The notes under the pieces were generated by a model that saw only the letters and a list, made by a program, of their open reading frames with translations, did not search any database and was not told where the DNA came from. A stretch of DNA of 64,000 bases. Origin: Rhizobium terrae. GTDB lineage: Bacteria; Pseudomonadota; Alphaproteobacteria; Rhizobiales; Rhizobiaceae. Location of the stretch: contig NZ_QJKM01000002.1 in NCBI RefSeq assembly GCF_003425685.1, forward strand, positions 1 through 64,000. The letters are read 5' to 3'. The position numbers and the translations under genes are program-made. Shown piece after piece: positions 33,805 through 41,982 of this stretch; position 1 is the first letter of the stretch; every line of letters starts with the position of its first letter.

Positions 33805-35913
33805 TTGGCCCCCTCCCGCAAGCCGCCATTCGCCGATCTTCCCGCCGCTCCCGTCGCTGCCAGAAAACCGATGACGGACACCCGTCACGGCATCACCCGC
33901 ACCGACGACTATGCCTGGTTCCGGGCCGACAACTGGCAGGCGATGTTCAAGGACCCGACGCTCCTCGATCCGGAAATTCGCGCCCATCTGGAGGCCGAAA
34001 ACGCCTATATGGAAGCGGCGATGGGCGATACCGCCGGGCTGCAGAAGACGCTGTTTGCCGAGATGCGCGGACGCATCAAGGAGGACGACAGTTCCGTGCC
34101 GGTGAAGGACGGCCCCTTCGCCTACGGCACGCTCTACGTGACGGGCGGCGAGCAGCCGCATTATTTCCGCACCCCGCGCGACGGCGGGGACAAGCAGGTG
34201 CTGCTCGACGGCGACAAGGAAGCGGCCGGCAAGGATTATTTCCGCCTGTCCGGCATCGACCATACGACCGACCACTCCACAGGCATCTGGGGTTACGACG
34301 ACAAGGGGTCGGAATATTTCACGCTGCGGATCCGCGACCTCGTGACCGGCGAGGACCTCGCGGACGTGGTGGAAAATACCGGCGGCGGCGGTGTCTGGGC
34401 GCCGGACGGCAAGAGCTTCTTCTATACGCTGCAGGACGAAAACCACCGGCCCTCCAAGGTCTTCCACCATATTGTCGGCACGCCGCAATCGGAAGATCGA
34501 CTGGTTTACGAAGAAGAGGATCCGGGCTTCTTCATGGGCGTCGGCGGCTCGCTGCTCGACGACTTCATCTATATCGACATCCATGACCACGAGACGTCGG
34601 AATACCGGCTCATCTCGACGAAGGACCTGACGGCCGAGCCGATGCTCGTCGCGGAGCGCCAGGAAGGCATCGAATATTCGATGACCGAGGGCGGCGACGT
34701 CTTCTACATCCTCACCAATGACGGCGGCGCCAAGGATTTCAAGATCGTCGAGGCGCCCGTCACCGCGCCGGGCAAGGAGAACTGGCGGCAGGTCGTGGCG
34801 CACGAGCCGGGCCGGCTGATCATCTCCCACATGGCGTTTGCCAGGCATCTCGTGTGGCTGCAGCGCAAGGACGGCCTGCCGCAGATCATCATCCGCGACC
34901 GCAGGACGGGAGAGGAACACGCGATCGCCTTTGCCGAAGAAGCCTATTCGCTCGGTCTTTCGGGAGCGGCGGAATACGACACCGACGTCATCCGCTTCTC
35001 CTATTCGTCGATGACGACGCCGTCGCAGCTCTTCGACTACGACATGGCGACCCGCGAGCGGGTGCTGCTGAAGACCCAGGAAGTGCCGTCCGGCCACAAT
35101 CCCGACGACTACGTCACCCGCCGAGTAATGGCGCCGGCGCATGACGGCGAACTGGTGCCGGTCTCGCTGCTCTACCGGAAGGACACGCCGCTCGACGGGT
35201 CGGCACCCTGCCTCCTCTATGGCTACGGCGCCTACGGCATCACCATCCCGGCCTCGTTCTCCACCAACAACCTGTCGCTCGCCGACCGCGGTTTCGTCTA
35301 TGCCATCGCGCATATCCGCGGCGGCAAGGACAAGGGGTTCGCCTGGTACGAAAGCGGCAAGATGGAGCACAAGCCGAACACGTTCAAGGACTTCATCGCG
35401 GCGGCCGACTATCTGAATCAGGAGAAGTTCACGTCATACGCGAAGATCATCGCCGAGGGCGGCTCGGCGGGCGGCATGCTGATGGGCGGCATCGCCAACA
35501 TGGCGCCGGAAAAATTCGCCGGCATCATTGCCGCCGTGCCCTTCGTCGACGTGCTCAACACCATGCTCGACGACACGCTGCCGCTCACCCCGCCGGAATG
35601 GCCGGAATGGGGCAACCCGATCGAAAGCCTCGAAGAATACCGGTGGATCGCCGCCTACTCGCCCTACGACAATATCGCGGCCAAGCCCTATCCGCCGATC
35701 CTCGCCATCTCCGGCCTCACCGATCCGCGCGTCACCTATTGGGAACCGACCAAGTGGATCGCCAAGCTGCGGGAGACCTCGCCCGAGGCCGGACCGTATC
35801 TCCTCAAAACCAACATGGCGGCGGGTCACGGCGGAAAATCGGGACGCTTCCAGCGGCTGGAAGAGATCGCCTTCGAATATGCGTTCGCGATCAAGGTGGC
35901 GGGGAAGATGTGA
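33805..35913 (+). CDS. ptrB: Oligopeptidase B (S9A serine peptidase)
   Basis: A 702-residue prolyl-oligopeptidase family enzyme with an N-terminal beta-propeller and a C-terminal alpha/beta-hydrolase domain. The nucleophile Ser lies in AEGGSAGGMLMGG, an acidic residue in SGLTDPRVTYWEP and the His in AAGHGGKSGR, as in oligopeptidase B, which cuts after Arg or Lys in short peptides. Translation seems to start at TTG 33805, supported by CGGAG 7 bases upstream; the N-terminal LPAAPVAARKPMTDTRHG is family-like, so the later ATG at 33871 would lose conserved sequence. Confidence 0.92.
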   Translation: MAPSRKPPFADLPAAPVAARKPMTDTRHGITRTDDYAWFRADNWQAMFKDPTLLDPEIRAHLEAENAYMEAAMGDTAGLQKTLFAEMRGRIKEDDSSVPVKDGPFAYGTLYVTGGEQPHYFRTPRDGGDKQVLLDGDKEAAGKDYFRLSGIDHTTDHSTGIWGYDDKGSEYFTLRIRDLVTGEDLADVVENTGGGGVWAPDGKSFFYTLQDENHRPSKVFHHIVGTPQSEDRLVYEEEDPGFFMGVGGSLLDDFIYIDIHDHETSEYRLISTKDLTAEPMLVAERQEGIEYSMTEGGDVFYILTNDGGAKDFKIVEAPVTAPGKENWRQVVAHEPGRLIISHMAFARHLVWLQRKDGLPQIIIRDRRTGEEHAIAFAEEAYSLGLSGAAEYDTDVIRFSYSSMTTPSQLFDYDMATRERVLLKTQEVPSGHNPDDYVTRRVMAPAHDGELVPVSLLYRKDTPLDGSAPCLLYGYGAYGITIPASFSTNNLSLADRGFVYAIAHIRGGKDKGFAWYESGKMEHKPNTFKDFIAAADYLNQEKFTSYAKIIAEGGSAGGMLMGGIANMAPEKFAGIIAAVPFVDVLNTMLDDTLPLTPPEWPEWGNPIESLEEYRWIAAYSPYDNIAAKPYPPILAISGLTDPRVTYWEPTKWIAKLRETSPEAGPYLLKTNMAAGHGGKSGRFQRLEEIAFEYAFAIKVAGKM

Positions 35914-35955
35914 GATGCCGGGGGCTTGCATGGTACGGCCCGAGAGGATGAAACG

Positions 35956-36468
35956 ATGACCGTTTACATCGCGCTGCTCCGCGCCGTGAACGTCGCCGGC
36001 ACCGCATTGCCGATGAGCGAGCTGAAGAGCATCTGCGAAAGGTTAGGCTTTGCCGATGTGAAGACCTATATCCAGAGCGGCAACGTCTTGTTCCGTTCAG
36101 ATGGCGAGGAGCAGGCAATCGCGGAGAGGATCGACGAGGCGCTCGCCAGGAAGTTCGGCAGCAAGCCGGGCGTGATGGTGCGCAGGACGCAGGAACTGGA
36201 AGAGATCGCCGCCAGGGTGCCCTTCCCCGATGCCAAGCCGAATTTCCTGCTGGTCCATTTCCTGCCGGACGAAGCGCCCGCCGAGGCGCTTGACGGCATG
36301 GTGGCGCCGGATGGCGAGGAGGCCGTCGTCGCCGGGCGCGAGATCTATGTGCATTATCCGATCGGTTCCGGAAAATCGAAGCTGAAACTGCCGGCGTTGA
36401 AGCCCGGCACGTCGCGCAACCTCAATACCGTTCGCAAACTCGCCGAGATGGCGCGGGCGATGGAATAG
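35956..36468 (+). CDS. DUF1697 family protein
   Basis: A 170-residue protein matching DUF1697: TVYIALLRAVNVAGT at the start, LGFADVKTYIQSGNVLF, then FPDAKPNFLLVHFL and KLPALKPGTSRNLNTVRKL. The family has a two-domain alpha/beta fold without known activity. The start is ATG 35956 after GAGAGGATG. It is followed after 4 bases by an unknown membrane-anchored protein. Confidence 0.88.
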   Translation: MTVYIALLRAVNVAGTALPMSELKSICERLGFADVKTYIQSGNVLFRSDGEEQAIAERIDEALARKFGSKPGVMVRRTQELEEIAARVPFPDAKPNFLLVHFLPDEAPAEALDGMVAPDGEEAVVAGREIYVHYPIGSGKSKLKLPALKPGTSRNLNTVRKLAEMARAME

Positions 36469-36472
36469 CCAG

Positions 36473-37024
36473 ATGGCGGAGATGGCGGGCATCATCATTC
36501 CGATCGTCTGCTACGCCATTATCATCGCCCTGATCGGCCGGCTTTCGTGGTCGATCTGGCGGGAGCGCCGCAACCGGGGCAAGGCCGCAGGACCGCCCTA
36601 CCCCCTCATCAACGCCACCGAGGCGGAGATGGTGCGACGGCACGAAGAACTGCGCGGCAGGCTTTCGCACGATGCGCTCGGTGCCGAGCGGGCGCGGCGG
36701 CTCTGGGAAAAACTGCAGCGGGCCAAGATCGGCGAAGGCCTGATCCATCAGTTCCACCGGGATTTCTGCGGCCACGGCCTGATCCGCACGGCAGACGGCG
36801 TGATCCTCTGCGATATCCTGGACGGTTTTCATCCCGGCGCTGCGATCGCAACCTGGGCGACGGAAGCGGCATTCGTCGCCTTCTTCTCCCGGCAGAGCGA
36901 CTTTTCGATGAGCGGCTGGGATCCGGACGAGCCGGTCTTTTTCACGGAAGACAGCTGGTATCGCGACAACCAGCGGCTCACCGCCGCCCTTATGGACCGT
37001 TTTATCTCCGACAAGAACGGATAA
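36473..37024 (+). CDS. Hypothetical membrane-anchored protein
   Basis: A 183-residue protein with an N-terminal helix (GIIIPIVCYAIIIALIGRL) followed by a basic stop-transfer segment (WRERRNRGK) and a cytoplasmic domain of about 140 residues. That domain is aromatic-rich (FFSRQSDFSMSGWDPDEPVFF) and not of a family I recognise. It begins 4 bases after the DUF1697 gene, so it is probably co-transcribed with it. Confidence 0.7.
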   Translation: MAEMAGIIIPIVCYAIIIALIGRLSWSIWRERRNRGKAAGPPYPLINATEAEMVRRHEELRGRLSHDALGAERARRLWEKLQRAKIGEGLIHQFHRDFCGHGLIRTADGVILCDILDGFHPGAAIATWATEAAFVAFFSRQSDFSMSGWDPDEPVFFTEDSWYRDNQRLTAALMDRFISDKNG

Positions 37025-37119
37025 GGAACGGCAACAAGGCCTTGATCAATCCGGGTTTTTGTCAAGCCCCCGTCATCAAACCGACATGCGCGACGCAAGC
37101 TTCGCGCAAGGTTCGGGCG

Positions 37120-37134
37120 TTAACCATTTGTTAA
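37120..37134 (+). promoter_or_regulatory. CtrA-type box upstream of a small gene
   Basis: TTAACCATTTGTTAA is an exact match to the CtrA pattern TTAA-N7-TTAA. It lies 25 bases before the ATG at 37160. Confidence 0.6.
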
Positions 37135-37159
37135 CTATTTTGAGGACGGGCGTGCTCCC

Positions 37160-37429
37160 ATGAAGATCGACAGCGGCCTCAACGGCTATCATTACCCGAA
37201 CCGGACCCAGGAACCGGACCGGAAGACCGAAGAAACGCAGCAGCGCGAAACCCCGAGGTTTCAGCGTTCCCCCAATGCGCTGACGGGCAGCAGCACCCTG
37301 CTCTCGTCTTCGCTCGCCAATGCGCTCTGGGCGGTGGAAGCCGGCGACACGGCATCCTCCGAAGTCTCGATGCCCACCCTTTCACAGGACTGGGTCGAAG
37401 ACCGCTACCAGGAATTCGCCGAATTCTGA
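37160..37429 (+). CDS. Hypothetical protein, paralogue of the protein at 38895
   Basis: An 89-residue, polar, probably disordered protein that starts MKIDSGLNGYHYPNR. The segment TGSSTLLSSSLANALWAVE matches TGSGTVFGAKLADALWSME in the protein at 38895, and both continue to an acidic VED motif. The two genes flank the dmeRF pair. A CtrA-type box precedes this copy. No function is known. The small size and lack of signal peptide suggest a cytoplasmic adaptor or a protein exported by its N-terminus. Confidence 0.65.
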   Translation: MKIDSGLNGYHYPNRTQEPDRKTEETQQRETPRFQRSPNALTGSSTLLSSSLANALWAVEAGDTASSEVSMPTLSQDWVEDRYQEFAEF

Positions 37430-37436
37430 GATGACG

Positions 37437-38450
37437 CTACGCCGCCTCTGCCGGCGTGACCTCCACCGTGACATGCGACAGATTGCCGATGCCCTGCAGC
37501 TTTTCCTTGTAGAAGGACGGCGCGCGGGGTTTTGACGTGACCAACGCCACGATCGCCGCGTGATGCCCCGGCCCGAGCTGCCAGACATGCAGGTCGGAAA
37601 TCCGGTCCCCGTCCGCCTCCATTTCCTGCCGAATCCGCAGGGCGAGGTCGCCGTCGGCGGCCTGCGCATCCAGAAGCACGGTCGCCGTGGCGCGAATCAA
37701 CCCAAAGGACCAGCGGGCGATCACCAGGCCACCGATCACGCCCATGAGGGGGTCGAGCGCATTCCAGCCATAGACGCGGCCGAGCAGCAGGGCGAAAATG
37801 GCCAGAACCGAAGTCAGCGCATCGGCCAGAACATGCAGATAGGCGGCGCGCAGATTGTGATCCTCTGCGGGACGGGCATCGTCGTGTCCGCCATGGTGCC
37901 CGGAATGCTCCGCCGCATGATGGCCGCCGTCATGGGAATGCGAGCCGTGATGCGCATGGGCGCCGTGATGACCATGATGGCCGCCGTGATGATGATGATC
38001 TTCCCGCAGCAGCCAGGCGCTCAACAGGTTGACCGCCAGTCCCAGCACCGCAACAAGAATTGCCTGATCGAAATCGATCGCCACAGGATTGGCGAGGCGC
38101 AGGACGCTTTCCCAGCCGATCAGCAACGCGATCAGCGCCAGCACGATGGCGCTTGCAAAACCCGCAAGGTCGCCGAGCTTGCCGGTGCCGAACGTGTAGC
38201 GCGGATTGTGCGCCTGCCGCCGGGCATAAAGATAGGCGAAGGCCGCGATCAGCATGGCGCCCGCATGGGTAGACATATGCCAGCCGTCCGCCGTCAGCGC
38301 CATCGAGCCGAAGAGGGATCCGGCGACGATCTCCGCCACCATCATCGCCGTGGTGAGCGCGATCACCAGCCAGACCCTGCGCTCGTTGCGCTCATGATCG
38401 GTCCCGAGGAAAACGTGGTCGTGCTTCAGCTCTTCGACGACATCCATCAT
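37437..38450 (-). CDS. dmeF: Cation diffusion facilitator DmeF (Ni/Co efflux)
   Basis: A 337-residue cation diffusion facilitator. Six helices carry the metal-site residues in MALTADGWHMSTHAGAM and in YLHVLADALTSVLAI (the DmeF-type HxxxD pair). A very long His/Asp-rich loop between helices IV and V, about 50 residues with His clusters, should bind metal in the cytoplasm. It belongs with DmeR, 28 bases upstream, whose rhizobial relatives control Ni and Co export. The ATG at 38450 follows AGGAG. Confidence 0.92.
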   Translation of the reverse strand: MMDVVEELKHDHVFLGTDHERNERRVWLVIALTTAMMVAEIVAGSLFGSMALTADGWHMSTHAGAMLIAAFAYLYARRQAHNPRYTFGTGKLGDLAGFASAIVLALIALLIGWESVLRLANPVAIDFDQAILVAVLGLAVNLLSAWLLREDHHHHGGHHGHHGAHAHHGSHSHDGGHHAAEHSGHHGGHDDARPAEDHNLRAAYLHVLADALTSVLAIFALLLGRVYGWNALDPLMGVIGGLVIARWSFGLIRATATVLLDAQAADGDLALRIRQEMEADGDRISDLHVWQLGPGHHAAIVALVTSKPRAPSFYKEKLQGIGNLSHVTVEVTPAEAA

Positions 38451-38478
38451 GGTTCTTCTCCTTCGACTGCCGAATCGC

Positions 38479-38751
38479 TCAGCGGATATAGGTCCTGAGC
38501 GCTTCGGCGAGCTCGTCCACCGCCTGCGCCCTTTGCTTCTCATCCTCGGCATGCAGCACGTGTTCATGGAGGTGATCCTCCATGACCTCGCCGGTAAGCC
38601 CGGCAAGCGCGCCGCGGATCGAGGCGAGAAGCTGCAGGACCTCGCCGCAGGGCGCTTCCGCCTCCAGCGCCCGCTCAACCGCCTCCATCTGCCCCTTCAG
38701 CCGGCGCACCCGCGCCAGAAGCTTGGCCTTTTCCCGTATCGTATGCGCCAT
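38479..38751 (-). CDS. dmeR: Metal-sensing repressor DmeR (RcnR/CsoR family)
   Basis: A 90-residue all-helical protein of the CsoR/RcnR family: LLARVRRLKGQMEAVERALEAEAPCGEVLQLLASIRGAL. Cys35 and His residues in EDHLHEHVLHA form the metal site expected for Ni/Co sensors. It represses itself and dmeF and releases DNA on metal binding. A G-tract operator lies immediately upstream. The family and context agree. Confidence 0.92.
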   Translation of the reverse strand: MAHTIREKAKLLARVRRLKGQMEAVERALEAEAPCGEVLQLLASIRGALAGLTGEVMEDHLHEHVLHAEDEKQRAQAVDELAEALRTYIR

Positions 38752-38764
38752 ATCCGCCTCGATT

Positions 38765-38787
38765 TACCATAGGGGGGTATGCTATAT
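38765..38787 (-). promoter_or_regulatory. RcnR/DmeR-type operator
   Basis: TACCATAGGGGGGTATGC is a tract of six G flanked by AT-rich inverted sequence (TACCATA and TATGCTATA). RcnR-family repressors bind this type of site. It lies 14 bases before the dmeR start codon. Confidence 0.75.
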
Positions 38788-38894
38788 GAACCGTCAATCC
38801 TCTGCAAAGGCGGATTTGACGCAGGCCAAACCGAAAGCTCCGGACAGGTTTCCAAACCTAAGCCGGATCCGGTCTCATAACGAGGAGAGTCGCG

Positions 38895-39470
38895 ATGACG
38901 ACGATTGGCAGCACCAAACCATATTATGCATCCCTCCATACCATCTACGGCAGGAACGGCGGCGACAAGGGCGACACCGGGACCGGCGGCGATACGACCT
39001 TGCCGCGCCAGACCCAATCGGGCGGCATGACCGGCAGCGGCACGGTGTTCGGCGCCAAGCTTGCCGACGCCCTCTGGTCGATGGAAAGCCAGGGCGTCGA
39101 GATCGATCAGAATACCGGCGACACATGGCTCGGCGAGCCTCCCTCGACCGCGGTCGAGGACGAGTTCATGGCTCTCGCCAAGAAGACGTACGCCGAACGC
39201 ATCCGTGAACAGTATCTCGACGCGCACGGCCTGACCGAGGAGGACCTCAAGGCAATGTCGCCGGAAGATCGCGAGGCGATCGAGGCGGAAATCCGCAAGG
39301 CGATCCTGGAGGCCATGGGCGTCAACGGCCAAAAGCAGGAAACCGCCATGACCATGGGCGGCGATCCGGCCGCCGCCGGCGGTCAGACGGATGGCGGCCA
39401 GACGGGTGGCGCACCGGCCGGCACCGCCGGGCGGAAGAACGGCAAGGACGATCCCCTGCTCTCCATGTAA
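38895..39470 (+). CDS. Hypothetical protein, paralogue of the protein at 37160
   Basis: A 191-residue protein. The first 80 residues resemble the 37160 product, sharing the TGSxT and LAxALWxxE motifs. A helical middle (EDLKAMSPEDREAIEAEIRKAILEAMG) follows, then a Gly/Gln/Thr-rich tail. The start ATG 38895 has GAGGAG upstream. It is probably cytoplasmic or surface-associated; no family is recognised. It is transcribed away from dmeR, so the dmeR operator lies in its 5' gap. Confidence 0.65.
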   Translation: MTTIGSTKPYYASLHTIYGRNGGDKGDTGTGGDTTLPRQTQSGGMTGSGTVFGAKLADALWSMESQGVEIDQNTGDTWLGEPPSTAVEDEFMALAKKTYAERIREQYLDAHGLTEEDLKAMSPEDREAIEAEIRKAILEAMGVNGQKQETAMTMGGDPAAAGGQTDGGQTGGAPAGTAGRKNGKDDPLLSM

Positions 39471-39520
39471 GCCTTACCGGCTGCGGCCCCGCCGGCCGCA
39501 GCCATCCTTCGCCGGCAACA

Positions 39521-39727
39521 TCAACCGTTGTCGTTGGCGATCGGGATGGAAGCGCGGCCCTTCGGTTCCGCCTCGCGCTTCCACTCCGGACCTGACCGTC
39601 TCAGCATTTCCAGCGCCACCGCCAGCCACAGGCGGGCGACAAGCGCGACGGCTGTCCAGAAGAGTTCCCTGATAGTGCCTGAATTCGCATCGAACCCATC
39701 GTGGCAATGGCCGCAATATGCACGCAT
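39521..39727 (-). CDS. Small single-pass protein with a CXXCH motif
   Basis: A 68-residue protein beginning MRAYCGHCHDGF, with a CXXCH motif at residues 5-9, then one membrane helix (LFWTAVALVARLWLAVALEML), then a basic C-terminus ending IANDNG. GAGGAAG sits 8 bases upstream of the ATG at 39727. A MerR-type promoter with a 19-bp spacer points at it from 39832 to 39802. It could bind a metal or haem; no family is recognised. It may be a metal-responsive membrane peptide. Confidence 0.55.
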   Translation of the reverse strand: MRAYCGHCHDGFDANSGTIRELFWTAVALVARLWLAVALEMLRRSGPEWKREAEPKGRASIPIANDNG

Positions 39728-39801
39728 GACGTCATCTTCCTCTCGCTACCCCGCGACCTTGTGCGATTACCTGGCCGCTTGTTTCCTGTCCGATGACGCA
39801 T

Positions 39802-39832
39802 TAGATAAATGCTCTAGTTACTAGAGCTTCAA
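39802..39832 (-). promoter_or_regulatory. MerR-type promoter and operator
   Basis: On the minus strand TTGAAG (39832-39827) and TATCTA (39807-39802) are separated by 19 bases. The spacer holds the perfect dyad GCTCTAG-TTA-CTAGAGC (39811-39827). The long spacer with a centred dyad is the hallmark of promoters activated by MerR-family metal sensors. Confidence 0.75.
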
Positions 39833-39847
39833 GGAGAATCTTCAGCC

Positions 39848-40264
39848 ATGCTGTCGATCGGCGATCTTTCGCGGCGCACCGGCGTCAAGGTGCCGACCAT
39901 CCGCTATTACGAGCAGATGGGCCTGATCGAGGCCGCGGAACGTTCCGAGGGCAACCAGCGGCGCTACGAACGGGACGATCTCGAACGGCTCGCCTTCATC
40001 CGCCACGCCCGCGACCTTGGCCTCGACATTCCGGCGATCCGTGAGCTGATCGCGCTCAGCCAGCACCCGAGCGAACCCTGCGCCGATGCCGACCGGATCG
40101 CCGCCGACCATCTTGCGGCGGTGCGCGAAAAGATCCAGAGGCTGAAGAAACTCGAACAGGAACTCGAACGCATCGTCTCCCACTGCGACGGCGGCCATTC
40201 GATCGAGGAATGCTACGTGATCCGGGCACTCTCGGACCATAGGCTGTGCGAAGGGGAGCATTGA
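39848..40264 (+). CDS. MerR-family metal-responsive regulator (ZntR/CadR/PbrR-like)
   Basis: A 138-residue MerR protein. The N-terminal winged helix reads MLSIGDLSRRTGVKVPTIRYYEQMGLI, then the dimerisation helix. Cys78, Cys113, His117 and Cys122 (CDGGHSIEEC) correspond in spacing to the Zn/Cd/Pb ligands of ZntR and PbrR, so a divalent metal is the probable signal. It is divergent from a small CXXCH protein and shares with it the MerR-type promoter. No transporter is adjacent, which is unusual for this subfamily. Confidence 0.88.
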   Translation: MLSIGDLSRRTGVKVPTIRYYEQMGLIEAAERSEGNQRRYERDDLERLAFIRHARDLGLDIPAIRELIALSQHPSEPCADADRIAADHLAAVREKIQRLKKLEQELERIVSHCDGGHSIEECYVIRALSDHRLCEGEH

Positions 40265-40282
40265 CGCCACTGACCCAATGGG

Positions 40283-40645
40283 TTGGTTTTCTCCCATGAA
40301 GAAGCTGCAGACGGTCCCGAACTGCCGACATTTACAAATCAAGCGGCTGCTATTTTCTCACCGGAAGAGAAGGAAGACGTTATTTCCTTCCTCGCGTCCA
40401 ATCCGTTGGCAGGCGACGAGATTCCGGGCACCGGTGGGGTACGAAAGGTCCGTGTGGCGGCCAAAGGCAGAGGCAAACGCGGCGGCGCGCGGGTGATCTA
40501 TTACTGGTACAGCGAGGATGCCCCGCTTTACGCACTGCTGGTATACGCCAAGAACCAGAAGATCGATCTTTCCTCCGGTGCGGCGAAAACGGTTGCGGCC
40601 CTGGCAAGGGCGATCAAGGATCGCTACAGGACAAGGACGAGGTAA
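40283..40645 (+). CDS. RelE/HigB-like toxin (possible frameshift at its start)
   Basis: A 120-residue frame with RelE/HigB-2 features: PELPTFTNQAA, EEKEDVISFLASNPLAGDEIPGTGG, then RVIYYWYSEDAPLYALLVYAKNQKIDL. Such toxins cleave mRNA on the ribosome. The only start in frame is a TTG at 40283. An ATG at 40296 lies in another frame and encodes MKKLQTVP, which would join perfectly to ELPTFT if one C in CCC at 40317-40319 had been lost. The gene may therefore be frameshifted. The antitoxin gene follows 1 base later. Confidence 0.7.
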   Translation: MVFSHEEAADGPELPTFTNQAAAIFSPEEKEDVISFLASNPLAGDEIPGTGGVRKVRVAAKGRGKRGGARVIYYWYSEDAPLYALLVYAKNQKIDLSSGAAKTVAALARAIKDRYRTRTR

Positions 40646-40646
40646 C

Positions 40647-40955
40647 ATGCCGAAGAAATCCAATTTTGGTGCCGAATTGATCCAAGCCATGTCCGAAGCG
40701 CTTGCGCATGCCGACGGCGAGAGTGCAGGTGCGACCATCGTTCGTGAGATTGAAGTGGACACTCCCGATCCGAAGCAGATTCGCCGACGGCTGGAACTTA
40801 CCCAGGACCAGATGGCGAGGGTGCTTGGCATCAGCGTGTACGGCTATCGGAAATGGGAACAGGGACACCGGCGGATGAGCGGGCCGGCGGCAAATCTTCT
40901 GCGCGTGATGGAGAAGGAACCCGAAGCTGTGTTACGGGCTCTCTCTGCCGCGTAG
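40647..40955 (+). CDS. HigA-type antitoxin (Xre helix-turn-helix)
   Basis: A 102-residue protein. A helix-turn-helix of the Xre/HigA type is seen in RRRLELTQDQMARVLGISVYGYRKWEQGHRRMSGPAANLL. The N-terminal 40 residues probably bind the toxin. Order toxin then antitoxin with one base between is the normal HigBA layout. It is expected to repress its own operon. Confidence 0.85.
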   Translation: MPKKSNFGAELIQAMSEALAHADGESAGATIVREIEVDTPDPKQIRRRLELTQDQMARVLGISVYGYRKWEQGHRRMSGPAANLLRVMEKEPEAVLRALSAA

Positions 40956-41019
40956 TATTCAAGGCCTTCTGATGGCGCTTGGGCGCGGCGGACCTGTGCG
41001 TTTATTAGCGGGAATCGAC

Positions 41020-41982
41020 ATGGCCTCTCTCTTCCCTCCCTTCGCACCCCACGAAACCGGCTTCCTCGATACCGGCGACGGCAATCGTATCTTCTTTGCG
41101 CTCTCCGGCAATCCCGCGGGGCGTCCGGCGCTTCTGCTGCATGGCGGGCCGGGATCGGGAATGTCGGAGAGTGCGCGGCGGCATTTCGATCCAACTGTCT
41201 GGCGGATCATCCAGTTCGATCAGCGGGGTTGCGGAAAGAGCACGCCGAGCGCGGCGGAGTTCGAAAATACGCTTGCCGACAACACGACCCGCCACCTGAT
41301 CGGCGATATCGAAGCGTTGCGGGTGCTGCTCGGCATCGGGACATGGCTGGTATTCGGTTCGTCCTGGGGCGCGACGCTGGCGCTGGCCTATGCCGAGGAG
41401 TTTCCCGAGCGCGTGGACGCGATGGTCCTCGCCGGCGTCACCACGACGCGTTGGAGCGAAATCGACTGGCTCTACAGCGGCTTGGCGCTTTTCCTGCCCG
41501 AGGCTCACGAGCGGTTTGTCGCGGCGCTCCCCGGGGATCTGCGCACCAGGCATCCCGTCGAGGCCTATCGCGCGCTGCTCGATGATCCCGATCCCGGGAT
41601 ACGGCAGAAGGCGGCCTTCGACTGGCATGCCTGGGAGGCCGGCTCGGTTTCCGCCGATCCCAAGACGGATATGCCGGCGCGATGGCAGGATCCGCATTTC
41701 GCGCTCGCCCGGGCACGGCTCTGCGCCCACTACTTCCACCACCGCGCCTGGCTGGAAGACGGGCAACTGCTGCGCGACGCCTATCGGCTGGAAGGCATTC
41801 CCGGCGTGCTGATCCAGGGGCGGCTCGACCTGCAGGGACCGCCCGCCACGGCTTATGCACTGTCGAAAGCGTGGCCGGGCAGCGAGCTGGTCATGATCGA
41901 CGATGCCGGCCATTCGACCGGTGATCAGGGCATGGCCGAGGTGATCGTTGCGGCTACGAATCGATTCGTAAATCGCGCTTGA
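41020..41982 (+). CDS. pip: Proline iminopeptidase (S33 peptidase)
   Basis: A 320-residue alpha/beta hydrolase. HGGPGSGMSESARRHFDP and DQRGCGKSTPSAA are the classic proline iminopeptidase oxyanion and loop motifs; the nucleophile elbow is FGSSWGATLALAYAE and the catalytic His is in DDAGHSTG. It removes N-terminal proline from peptides in the cytoplasm. ATG 41020 has GCGGGA upstream; the longer frame to 40972 lacks family sequence. The stop overlaps the -35 of the next promoter. Confidence 0.93.
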   Translation: MASLFPPFAPHETGFLDTGDGNRIFFALSGNPAGRPALLLHGGPGSGMSESARRHFDPTVWRIIQFDQRGCGKSTPSAAEFENTLADNTTRHLIGDIEALRVLLGIGTWLVFGSSWGATLALAYAEEFPERVDAMVLAGVTTTRWSEIDWLYSGLALFLPEAHERFVAALPGDLRTRHPVEAYRALLDDPDPGIRQKAAFDWHAWEAGSVSADPKTDMPARWQDPHFALARARLCAHYFHHRAWLEDGQLLRDAYRLEGIPGVLIQGRLDLQGPPATAYALSKAWPGSELVMIDDAGHSTGDQGMAEVIVAATNRFVNRA

